30,668 nucleotides of DNA from an uncultured Collinsella sp. (GTDB lineage Bacteria > Actinomycetota > Coriobacteriia > Coriobacteriales > Coriobacteriaceae), in the NCBI GenBank assembly GCA_900755005.1, contig CAAEEX010000088.1:1-30668 (forward strand), read 5' to 3'. Under the pieces are notes generated by a model. That model had not been told where the DNA came from, ran no database searches, and was given only the letters and a program-made list of their open reading frames with translations. Below, piece after piece: positions 23,759 through 30,668 of this stretch. Each line of letters starts with the position of its first letter. The stretch's first letter is position 1. The position numbers were made by a program, and so were the translations under genes.

Positions 23759-23789
23759 CACTTGCAGACGGCGCCTGCGGCGAGCGCAT

Positions 23790-23832
23790 AAAAAGAGAAC
23801 GCGGGGCGTCCGAATCAATCCGGACGCCCCGC
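23790..23832 (-). terminator. Intrinsic terminator of pepP
   Basis: GCGGGGCGTCCG (23801-23812) and CGGACGCCCCGC (23821-23832) form a perfect 12-base stem with an 8-base loop. On the minus strand it is followed by GTTCTCTTTTT. It separates the aroK/aroB/pepP unit from efp. Confidence 0.88.
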
Positions 23833-23855
23833 CCCAAACTATCTACTGAAGTAAA

Positions 23856-24986
23856 CTAGCAGTCGATAACGTGCAGGTCGTGCGGGGTCTTGGTGAAGGG
23901 CTCATAGCCGTTCTCGGTGACCACGCCGTAGTCCTCCAAGCGCACGCCGCCCACGCCGGGCAGGTAGACGCCGGGCTCCATGGTGATAACCGAGCCGACC
24001 TCGATGATATTCTTGCTGCGGTTAAAGTTGGGCAGCTCATGGATGTCGATGCCCACGCCGTGACCCAAGCCATGGTTATAGTAATCGCCATAGCCGGCAT
24101 CGCCGATGATCTTCTTGGAGAGCTTGAAGATGTCGTTGCCCTCAACGCCCGGATGGATGGCGGCGACGCACTCCTCGTGCGTACGGCGCACGAGTGCGTA
24201 CAGGTCGAGCTGCTCCTGGGTGGGCTCGCCCATCACGACAGTGCGCGTCATGTCGGAGCGGTAATCGCAATAGCCCGCGCCGTAATCCATAAGAACGAAA
24301 TCGCCCTTCTCGATCACGCGGTCGCTCGGCACGGCATGCGGGTTGGCGGTGTTGGGGCCGCTCGCGACGATGGAACCGAAGGCCAGGCTGTCGGCACCGT
24401 TGGCGAACATAAAGTTCTCGAGCTCGTTGCGTACCTGCTTCTCGGTCATACCGGGCTTAATAAAGCCGAGCATGTGCTGGAAGGCGGCATCGGTGATCGA
24501 CTGCGCATGGCGCATGAGCTCAATCTCCTCGGCGTCCTTGATGGCGCGCATCTTGCGGATATCGTCGTGCATCAGCGGCAGCATACAGGCGACGGAACGG
24601 TCCTCCAGGCCGCGCTGAATACCCTGGTAGAAATTAATCTGCATATCGTCCTCGACAGCGCAGACGCGGCATTTGTTGGCCGCGATCTTGCCGGCGACCC
24701 AACCGGGGATGGTGCCCTCATCCATGTCGTAGACCCAGGGGCTGCCGGCTGGCGTGTTCTCCTCAAAGCTGTTGAGGTAGCGCGAGTCGGTGTGGAACAG
24801 GCACTGGTCGGCCGTAATAAACGCAGCGTGCGGGAACTCGAAGGTGTAGTCGAAGACGCCCTTCACGCCCGTAAGCCAACGAAGGTTGGCCTCGTCGCGC
24901 ACCACGATGGCGTCGTAGCCACGCTCGACCATCAGGGCACGGACACGCTCGATACGACCGGCAGGACCGGCAGCAAACTCAGACAT
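23856..24986 (-). CDS. pepP: Xaa-Pro aminopeptidase/dipeptidase, M24 family
   Basis: It removes N-terminal residues before proline, in the cytoplasm. The 376-residue protein has a creatinase-type N-terminal domain (about 1-140) and an M24 catalytic domain. Metal ligands are visible in VLMDYGAGYCDYRSDMTRT (two Asp), GLGHGVGIDIHE (His) and TMEPGVYLPGVGGVRLED (two Glu). AAGAAAGGAA precedes the start. Position between aroB and efp is conserved in actinobacteria and clostridia. The 132-base gap upstream shows no certain promoter. PepP versus PepQ (dipeptidase) cannot be separated from sequence alone. Confidence 0.9.
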   Translation of the reverse strand: MSEFAAGPAGRIERVRALMVERGYDAIVVRDEANLRWLTGVKGVFDYTFEFPHAAFITADQCLFHTDSRYLNSFEENTPAGSPWVYDMDEGTIPGWVAGKIAANKCRVCAVEDDMQINFYQGIQRGLEDRSVACMLPLMHDDIRKMRAIKDAEEIELMRHAQSITDAAFQHMLGFIKPGMTEKQVRNELENFMFANGADSLAFGSIVASGPNTANPHAVPSDRVIEKGDFVLMDYGAGYCDYRSDMTRTVVMGEPTQEQLDLYALVRRTHEECVAAIHPGVEGNDIFKLSKKIIGDAGYGDYYNHGLGHGVGIDIHELPNFNRSKNIIEVGSVITMEPGVYLPGVGGVRLEDYGVVTENGYEPFTKTPHDLHVIDC

Positions 24987-25118
24987 GCAGATTCCTTTCT
25001 TGTTGTCTCAATATAGACGGGACGGGTCTCAACCGAACGACGGAATCGCATGCGATCCGCAACCGATTGAAAACCCGCCCCTCAACATGATACGAAAGAC
25101 GATGGAAGTCAATAAATC

Positions 25119-26228
25119 TTAGAGAAGTTCTTTACGAGAAGCCAAGTAGGCGTGAGCATGGCGCTCAAGAACCTCGTCCTCGACGCTCGTTAGGCGAATG
25201 GCGCCGAGCGCCGCGGGCAGCGGCAGCATGCTGCGGTTCGAGCGGACAAACTGCTGTCTGCGGAACTCCTCGATATATGCGGCAGGCTCCAAGTCGAAGG
25301 CAAGCTCCTCGATGCCAAAGTCCTCCAGGCAGTCATCGAGATCAAACACATAGTCGATATCGAAGTCGCAGGCATCGTGTGCTAGGCGCGCCTCAAAGCG
25401 CATGCCCTCGGACAACAGCTGGTAGGCAGGGACCTGCGAAGCGGCATCGCCCAAGCAAGCGCGCAGGGTGCGCTCCCCCGTCTTGCCAAAATCGAGCGCA
25501 TGGCGAGCGCTCGGGTTCGTGGCCGTCAGCACGTCCTTGCGGGCAGTCTGAGACCATTGAACGGCATTGACGAGTGCGACCTCCTCGCCCGCGAGAATCT
25601 CGGGGACGGTCTCAGTAAACTGATTCCAGCGGGACTTGCTGCTCGAAAGCATGGTGCCAACAAGTACCGCATAGCCGAACTTGAGGTCCTCGGGTTCCGC
25701 CTCGCGAACAAGGTCGAGATCACACACAACCAAGCCCGGTTCGGGACGGAACGCGATAGCGGGAAGCGCATTGGCCAACGAGGCGACGAGCGGCTTCATG
25801 GTCGTCGCGACCGTGAGCATGGCGTCGAAGGTCGTCGGCAGCAGCGCGCACTCGGTTCGGCCACACCACTGGTTGGCGCACCAGCCAACAACCGAACAGG
25901 TTGCGGCATCGCCAACAGCGACAACCAGATCGTCGCAGGTGATGCGGTTGGCAGACAGGGCGCCAAAGATAGCATCGGCGTCGGCCAGCGTGGCACCAGC
26001 AGGCGAAACCTCGAGGACGAGCAGCGACACGGCAAAACCGGCGTCGACCAGCGCATGCTCGACGACCTCACCAAAACGCTCGGATGTGGCGTCGTTCCAA
26101 ACCACCATCGCGCGCTTAGGCTTGCCCACGGCCGAGGCAAACATGCGCGGCAGCTCATCGAACGCGCCCAATCCGACGCGGACATCGACACTGCGGTTTT
26201 GGAAATTGATCAGTTGACGGCGAATCAT
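25119..26228 (-). CDS. AroB-like protein, degenerate 3-dehydroquinate synthase homologue
   Basis: The position after aroK and the overall trace (LPTTFDA in place of the family PTTLLAQ, PGLVVCDLDLV, a length of 369 residues) suggest descent from 3-dehydroquinate synthase. The functional motifs are gone, however. The NAD loop GGGVVGDLAG is VAVGDAATCSVVG (about 104-115). The SSVGGKT stretch is TVATTMKP (about 139-146). The AEVIK metal/substrate motif is YAVLVG (about 186-191). The GHTFGHAIE zinc site is GKTGERTLR (about 248-256), and HGEAVAIGM is SEGMRFEAR (about 273-281). The start at 26228 overlaps the aroK stop by 4 bases. It is an intact ORF, so it is probably an expressed protein with altered function rather than a decaying pseudogene. 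The motif comparison is from memory. Confidence 0.6.
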   Translation of the reverse strand: MIRRQLINFQNRSVDVRVGLGAFDELPRMFASAVGKPKRAMVVWNDATSERFGEVVEHALVDAGFAVSLLVLEVSPAGATLADADAIFGALSANRITCDDLVVAVGDAATCSVVGWCANQWCGRTECALLPTTFDAMLTVATTMKPLVASLANALPAIAFRPEPGLVVCDLDLVREAEPEDLKFGYAVLVGTMLSSSKSRWNQFTETVPEILAGEEVALVNAVQWSQTARKDVLTATNPSARHALDFGKTGERTLRACLGDAASQVPAYQLLSEGMRFEARLAHDACDFDIDYVFDLDDCLEDFGIEELAFDLEPAAYIEEFRRQQFVRSNRSMLPLPAALGAIRLTSVEDEVLERHAHAYLASRKELL

Positions 26229-26758
26229 AGCAGTCCACGCTCCAAAAGCATCTCGGCACAAAGGTAGGAAACGTCCTCGAAGGACTTGTTGCGAATATCA
26301 AGGGTAATATCGGCGGCCTGGCGATACAGCGGACGACGATGCTCAAACAGGCGCGCGGCATGCTCGGGCGAACGGAAATCGGGGCGCGTGTCGGACCGAC
26401 GAATCTGGCGAATCGAATCCTCGAAGTCGCCCTCGAGGTACACGCACGTACCCATTTCGTGCATCAGCTCAATATTCACCGGCGTCTCGACGATACCGCC
26501 CCCGCACGAAACCAACAGGCTGCGCTCGCTTTGGAGCGAACGGAGCGCCGAGGTCTCGAGCTCGCGAAAACGATCCTCGCCCTCGGTCTCAAAAATCTCG
26601 GTTACCGACTTGCCGCAACGGCGCACGACCAGGCGGTCGGTATCGATAAAACGCCGCTTGAACATAGTGCCGACGTTGCGCGCAAGCGTCGATTTGCCCG
26701 CGCCCAAAAAGCCGATAAAGAAGATATGGTCGCAGCCGTGTTTGATGTGCTGAGACAT
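26225..26758 (-). CDS. aroK: Shikimate kinase
   Basis: It phosphorylates shikimate with ATP. The 177-residue protein has Walker A GFLGAGKST (16-24), the DTDR motif (Asp39, Asp41), FRELE (Arg65), CGGGIVE (Gly86-88) and SDTRPDF in the lid region. Length is normal. The family's usual RPLL lid text is altered to RPDF, so activity is likely but not certain. It starts 8 bases after the yqeG stop and overlaps the AroB-like gene. Confidence 0.88.
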   Translation of the reverse strand: MSQHIKHGCDHIFFIGFLGAGKSTLARNVGTMFKRRFIDTDRLVVRRCGKSVTEIFETEGEDRFRELETSALRSLQSERSLLVSCGGGIVETPVNIELMHEMGTCVYLEGDFEDSIRQIRRSDTRPDFRSPEHAARLFEHRRPLYRQAADITLDIRNKSFEDVSYLCAEMLLERGLL

Positions 26759-26766
26759 GGCGAAAC

Positions 26767-27264
26767 CTATTCCTCGCAGGGAAGGTCGCGCAGGGCCCGG
26801 CGCTCAAAGATACGGAAGATCTGCGTGTACCACAGGTCCTGGGTTGCCTGCGGCTTAACCAGGATAGTATCGACGCCGGCAAAATTGCCGCTCCACACGT
26901 CCGTGTAGAGCTGATCACCGATCAGCACCGCCTCGTCGGCCGTGGCGCCGAGGCGCTTAAGACCCGCCTTGAGGGCAAACGGCGCCGGCTTCATGGCGTG
27001 GCTGATGGCCTCGAGTCCCAGCTCGCGTGCAGAGCTCATGACCTGGTCGCGATGCCAGTTGTTGGACACCATGCACAGCTTAAAGCCTTTGGCGCGGGCG
27101 GCATCGAGCCAAGCGGAAACCGCGGCGGGAACCTGCTCGGTGTCGCGCGGCACCAGGGTGTTATCGCGATCGAGCAGAATGGCGCGTTTGCCGTCGGCCC
27201 ACAGGGCATCAAGGTCGATGCGATCGACCGAGGCAACGTATCGTTTGGGGCTAAAAATCCTCAT
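26767..27264 (-). CDS. yqeG: YqeG-family HAD (IIIA) phosphatase
   Basis: The 165-residue protein has the HAD nucleophile motif AILLDRDNTLVPRD (near residue 32), MVSNNW (motif II), KPAPFALKAGLKRLG (motif III Lys) and VLIGDQLYTDVWSGNFAG (motif IV). This is the layout of YqeG, a YqeG/PGP-type phosphatase commonly found in Gram-positives. The substrate is unknown. The start at 27264 lies 1 base after the mltG stop. It takes the place in this operon where aroE and aroC often lie in actinobacteria. Confidence 0.88.
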   Translation of the reverse strand: MRIFSPKRYVASVDRIDLDALWADGKRAILLDRDNTLVPRDTEQVPAAVSAWLDAARAKGFKLCMVSNNWHRDQVMSSARELGLEAISHAMKPAPFALKAGLKRLGATADEAVLIGDQLYTDVWSGNFAGVDTILVKPQATQDLWYTQIFRIFERRALRDLPCEE

Positions 27265-27265
27265 G

Positions 27266-28699
27266 CTAATTCCAAGACTGTTGATGCTCTTCGTAGGTTT
27301 GCGAGAAGTACTCCTCGTCCTGCGTAATGTAGAAATACAGGTCATCGGAGTCGGTCGGCTCAAGCGTGGCCTTGAGTGCCTCGAGCGACGGAGAGCAGAT
27401 GGGCGTGGGCGGCAGGCCCTCATGCTTATAGGTGTTATACGGACTATCGCTCTGCAGGTCGTCGGCGGTAACCTCGCCACCGGTGACATACATCATAGTC
27501 GCATCGCTATTGAGATAGCGCAGGCCATCGAGCTTGCCGGCAAGGCGGTTGTAGAAAACCGAGGCCACATGCGCACGTTGATCGGCGTTGAGGCCCTCGC
27601 GCTCAACGATAGAGGCCAAGTTGACGATGTCGTAGTCGGACATCTCCACACCGTAGCGTTCCTTGATCTTGGCTTCGCAGCTCGCAAAGTCAAGCGACTT
27701 GTACTCGGTCTTAAACTGATCAAGCATAGCGCGAATCACGCCATCGGCCGTCGGCGAATCACCCAACGAATAGGTCTTGGGGAACAAGAAACCCTCAAGC
27801 GAGTCGTTGGCGGCGCCCTTAAGGAAGCTATAGTCGTCCACGTAGTTGGAGGCCTTAGCCTGGTTGAGGAAGTCTTCCTTAGAGATGCCATCGTAGGCCT
27901 GGGCCACACGGTCGGCGACTTGATCGACCGTCAGGCCCTCAGGGATAGTTAGCGCATTGGAGCCCGCGTTGGGACCTTCCATGAGCTGCTGAACAACCTT
28001 GGTCGCGTCCATGAGTGTGGTGAACAAATAGGTACCAGGCTTGAGCGACATATCGGCGTTGAGCTTTTTCACCGCCGCATAGTAATCCTTGGGATTCTCG
28101 ACGATATGGTTCTCGGAGAGAATCGAGGCGATCGTATCGCCCGAAGCACCGTCGGGAATGGTTACCGTAACCTGCTGACCAGCCGTGACCTTCGTATCCT
28201 CACCGGCAAAGAAGCCCTTGACGGCCGGCACGACAAAGAAAACGATCGCGACAAGCGCAAGCACCGCCACCACAACGCCGATGATCATGGGAACCGGAGA
28301 GCTCTTCTTTTGAGCACCGCGACGAGTATGCGTGTTGTAGCTCGAGCGGGTCGCCGGAGCAACGCCATGCGAACCGCGGGCGTGATGAGAATGCGATTGG
28401 GGGGCCTGCGTTCGCTGGGTAGGTGCCTGCTGCTTAAAGCGGGTACCGCCTGCAGGCTGGGCCGTACGAGCAGTGGGCTGCTGAGCCGCGTGAGAAGCCG
28501 GATGCTGAACCGAACGAGCAGAAGGCTGCTGACCCGTCCGTTGAACAGGTTGGGCCGAACGAGAGAAGGACTGCACCGGGCGCGCGGCAGACTGAGCTGC
28601 GCGCTGCGTCGGCTGTGCCGGACGCTGGCCAGGCTGGGCAGGGCGCGACGCCGGCTGACGTGTACGATTCGGCTGGCGCGGATCGGAAGCACTAGGCAT
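27266..28699 (-). CDS. mltG: Endolytic murein transglycosylase MltG with long basic N-terminal region
   Basis: MltG cleaves nascent glycan strands at the outer membrane face and ends peptidoglycan chains. In the 477-residue protein residues 1-135 are a Pro/Gln/Arg/Ala/Ser-rich cytoplasmic segment with repeated RPAQP-, AAQ- and TAQ-like units, followed by a membrane helix (about 137-160). The YceG domain follows, with LEGFLFPKTY carrying the catalytic glutamate (Glu302), ASIVEREGLNADQR, and GLPPTPICSPS. AGGAGG precedes the start at 28699, which overlaps ruvX by 8 bases. The N-terminal region is longer than in E. coli MltG. Confidence 0.92.
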   Translation of the reverse strand: MPSASDPRQPNRTRQPASRPAQPGQRPAQPTQRAAQSAARPVQSFSRSAQPVQRTGQQPSARSVQHPASHAAQQPTARTAQPAGGTRFKQQAPTQRTQAPQSHSHHARGSHGVAPATRSSYNTHTRRGAQKKSSPVPMIIGVVVAVLALVAIVFFVVPAVKGFFAGEDTKVTAGQQVTVTIPDGASGDTIASILSENHIVENPKDYYAAVKKLNADMSLKPGTYLFTTLMDATKVVQQLMEGPNAGSNALTIPEGLTVDQVADRVAQAYDGISKEDFLNQAKASNYVDDYSFLKGAANDSLEGFLFPKTYSLGDSPTADGVIRAMLDQFKTEYKSLDFASCEAKIKERYGVEMSDYDIVNLASIVEREGLNADQRAHVASVFYNRLAGKLDGLRYLNSDATMMYVTGGEVTADDLQSDSPYNTYKHEGLPPTPICSPSLEALKATLEPTDSDDLYFYITQDEEYFSQTYEEHQQSWN

Positions 28700-29120
28700 G
28701 CGAAACCTCCTCGTTTTTACGATCGAGCCACGTCTGCAAAAAAAGGCTGGCGGCAATCATGTCGATCTTGCCCCTCATCTGCTTTTCGTTGAGGCCCTGC
28801 TCGCGCAGGATACGCTTGGCCTCTTGCGAGGACAGACGCTCGTCCTCAAACTCCAGCGGAAGATCGAGCTCGTCGGCAATCTTTTGCGCCACGGCGGCAA
28901 CGCGCTCGGCTTGGGGGCCGGGCTCACCGGCCATGGTCAGGGGACGTCCGCTTACCAGGATGTCGGGCTCATAGTCTTCGACCAGGTAGCGGAACGTCTT
29001 GGCCATACCGGTGACCTCGGCGGCCGGGAGCACCTTGACGGGCATCGCCATCTTGCCATCACGGCTCGAGACGGCGATGCCAATCCTGGTCTCCCCTATG
29101 TCCAGCGCAAGCGCGACCAC
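28692..29120 (-). CDS. ruvX: YqgF/RuvX-type Holliday junction resolvase-like protein
   Basis: The 142-residue RNase H-fold protein has ALDIGETRIGIA (first Asp), FEDERLSSQEA (second acidic pair) and KIDMIAASLFLQTWL (third Asp). These are the YqgF/RuvX catalytic positions. In other bacteria this family is implicated in rRNA end processing and junction resolution. It starts 17 bases after the alaS stop and is translationally coupled to mltG. The alaS-ruvX-mltG order is conserved in Gram-positives. Confidence 0.92.
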   Translation of the reverse strand: MVALALDIGETRIGIAVSSRDGKMAMPVKVLPAAEVTGMAKTFRYLVEDYEPDILVSGRPLTMAGEPGPQAERVAAVAQKIADELDLPLEFEDERLSSQEAKRILREQGLNEKQMRGKIDMIAASLFLQTWLDRKNEEVSHA

Positions 29121-29137
29121 AGTGACTTCTTAGATTC

Positions 29138-30668
29138 TTAGGCGCCGAGCGCGGTCTTGGCGGCCGCGAGGGCATCGGCGATGCCGGCAGCATTCTTGCC
29201 ACCGGCCTGGGCCATGTTGGGACGGCCACCACCGCGACCGTCGACCAGACCCGCGATCTGCTTGATCACATTACCGGCGTGGAACCCGGCCTTCACGGCG
29301 TCATCGGAGCCGGCAGCGAGCAGGGCCGGAGTGCCCTTCTCAGTCACGCTGGCGACGACACAAGCGACAGGGCCGGCGACCTTCTGGTGCACGGTATCCC
29401 ATACGTTGCGCAGGTCGGCAGCCTCAAGGCCCTGGAGCTCAGCAACGACGAGCTTGTAGCCACCGAGCTCGACAGCACCCTCGATGGCGCTGGAAATGGC
29501 GTCGGAGGAACCACCGGTCAGAGCCTTTTTGAGCTTGTTGGACGTCTCGCGCAGCTCGACCTGCAGGTTCTCCACACGGGCGGGAACCTCGTCGACGCGG
29601 CACTTGAGCGCAGCAGCGGCGACGTCAACGAGTGCCAGGCGGTCGGCCATATAGTCGAGAGCACCCTTAGAGGTCACGGCCTCGATACGGCGGACGTTCG
29701 AGCCCGTAGAGGACTCGGAAATAATCTTGAACAGGCCGATCTCGGCGGTGTTGGCAGCGTGCGTGCCACCGCAGAGCTCGCGAGAGAACGGCTGGTCCTC
29801 GGCGCCCACGGAGACGACGCGGACGACATCGCCGTACTTCTCTCCAAACAGAGCAACAGCGCCGGCAGCCTTAGCCTCGTCGATGCCCATAACACGGGTC
29901 ACGACCGGCTTGGAGGCGAAGATCTGCTGGTTGACCAAGTCCTCGACAGCCTTGAGCTGCTCGGAGGAAAGGGCCTCGAAGTGCGTAAAGTCAAAGCGAA
30001 GGTGCTCGGGCGTCACCAGCGAGCCGGCCTGGGAGACGTGCTCGCCCAGGACCTGCTTAAGGGCAGCGTCGAGCAGGTGCGTGGCGGTGTGGTTGCGGCG
30101 CAGGAAGCCACGGCGCTCGGCGTCGAGAGCGGCGGTCACAGCGGCACCGACAGTCAGCGTGCCATCGGCAACGTGCGCGACGTGGGCATACAGGCCGTTG
30201 TGGTTCTTGGTGTCGGCAACGGTCAGAACAACGCCCTCGGCGGAAAGCTTGCCGGCATCGCCCTGCTGACCACCCATCTCGGCATAGAACGGGGTGCGGT
30301 CGAGCACGACCTCGACATCCTCGCCCGCGGCTGCGGACTCGACGGACTCGCCGTTGCGCACGATGGCGACAACCTTGGCGCCCTCGATCACATCGTTGTC
30401 ATAGCCGTCGAACTCGGTCGCTGCGACCTTGTCGGAAAGCTCGACCCACACGTCGTTGAAGCTACCCCAGGCGTCGCCCTTGGCGTTAGCGCGGGCGCGG
30501 GCCTTCTGGTCCTCCATGCAGGCAGTGAAGCCGTCCATGTCGACGTCGTGGCCAGCAGCGCCGGCGATCTCGACAGTCAGATCGATGGGGAAACCAAAGG
30601 TGTCGTGCAGCTTAAAGGCAACGTCGCCCGGAAGGACGGCGCCGTCGGCGAGCGCGGCCAGGGCCTCG
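29138..30668 (-). CDS. alaS: Alanyl-tRNA synthetase, 5' end outside the window
   Basis: The 509 visible residues cover the C-terminal half. AFKLHDTFGFPIDLT lies just inside the window edge. The editing domain follows, with RRNHTATHLLDAAL (HxxxH) and ELCGGTHAANTAEIGLF (Cys and His zinc ligands). A coiled segment and the C-terminal DHHA1-type domain with GGGRPNMAQAGGKN end the protein. The aminoacylation domain lies beyond base 30668. The reading frame is open to the edge; the internal ATG at 30538 is not the start. Confidence 0.96.
   Translation of the reverse strand, partial: EALAALADGAVLPGDVAFKLHDTFGFPIDLTVEIAGAAGHDVDMDGFTACMEDQKARARANAKGDAWGSFNDVWVELSDKVAATEFDGYDNDVIEGAKVVAIVRNGESVESAAAGEDVEVVLDRTPFYAEMGGQQGDAGKLSAEGVVLTVADTKNHNGLYAHVAHVADGTLTVGAAVTAALDAERRGFLRRNHTATHLLDAALKQVLGEHVSQAGSLVTPEHLRFDFTHFEALSSEQLKAVEDLVNQQIFASKPVVTRVMGIDEAKAAGAVALFGEKYGDVVRVVSVGAEDQPFSRELCGGTHAANTAEIGLFKIISESSTGSNVRRIEAVTSKGALDYMADRLALVDVAAAALKCRVDEVPARVENLQVELRETSNKLKKALTGGSSDAISSAIEGAVELGGYKLVVAELQGLEAADLRNVWDTVHQKVAGPVACVVASVTEKGTPALLAAGSDDAVKAGFHAGNVIKQIAGLVDGRGGGRPNMAQAGGKNAAGIADALAAAKTALGA

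Noticed and set aside
24987..25118. Promoter for pepP with TTGACT and TATCAT boxes on the minus strand
   Set aside because: The spacing between the boxes is only 14 bases, too short for a reliable call.
1..30668. CRISPR arrays, rRNA genes and prophage modules
   Set aside because: No regularly spaced direct repeats, no rRNA sequence and no phage structural or integrase genes were seen.

Overview
The window looks like a chromosomal segment from a high-GC Gram-positive gut actinobacterium, most likely a Coriobacteriia member close to Collinsella. This is an inference from gene order (alaS-ruvX-mltG-aroK-aroB-pepP-efp-nusB, tlyA-nadK-recN), strong Shine-Dalgarno sites, the absence of outer-membrane functions and the style of the dispersed palindromes. 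No database search was possible.

Region 1 (1-6530) concerns tetrapyrrole/corrinoid metabolism. A truncated cbiF (cobalt-precorrin-4 methyltransferase) runs leftward out of the window. Divergent from it, a good sigma70-type promoter feeds a cobalamin riboswitch and then a tight five-gene operon. The operon encodes a Tat-exported lipoprotein form of the cobaltochelatase CbiK, a small lipoprotein, a large lipoprotein joining a NEAT-like beta domain to a periplasmic-binding-protein domain, a BtuC/FecCD permease and an ABC ATPase with an extra C-terminal domain. Together they look like a B12-repressed corrinoid, heme or metal-tetrapyrrole acquisition system with a chelatase on the outer face of the membrane.

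Region 2 (6548-10427) starts at an IS3-type transposase scrap. It then holds a TetR regulator, a flippase-like LPG-synthase-type membrane protein, a tRNA-Glu(CUC) with clear promoter and terminator, and the CCA-adding enzyme, all on the minus strand.

Region 3 (10557-18584) is a complete fructose PTS locus. Two tandem 1-phosphofructokinase paralogues, ptsI, ptsH and fruA (EIIBCA) lie on the minus strand, with a divergent RpiR-type regulator. The fruA-rpiR gap carries repeated operator-like motifs. The 551-base gap between fruA and ptsH has no gene but contains a long MITE-like inverted repeat and a separate 24-base perfect inverted repeat. The core of the MITE-like element recurs inside the 5' coding region of the ABC ATPase gene in region 1.

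Region 4 (18602-30668) is a long minus-strand housekeeping series, read from high to low coordinates: alaS (partial), ruvX, mltG, yqeG, aroK, an aroB-like gene, pepP, efp, an Asp23-family gene, nusB, xseB, tlyA, nadK, recN. The aroB-like product lacks nearly all recognisable metal and NAD motifs of dehydroquinate synthase although it overlaps an intact aroK by 4 bases. It is the clearest candidate here for a repurposed protein.
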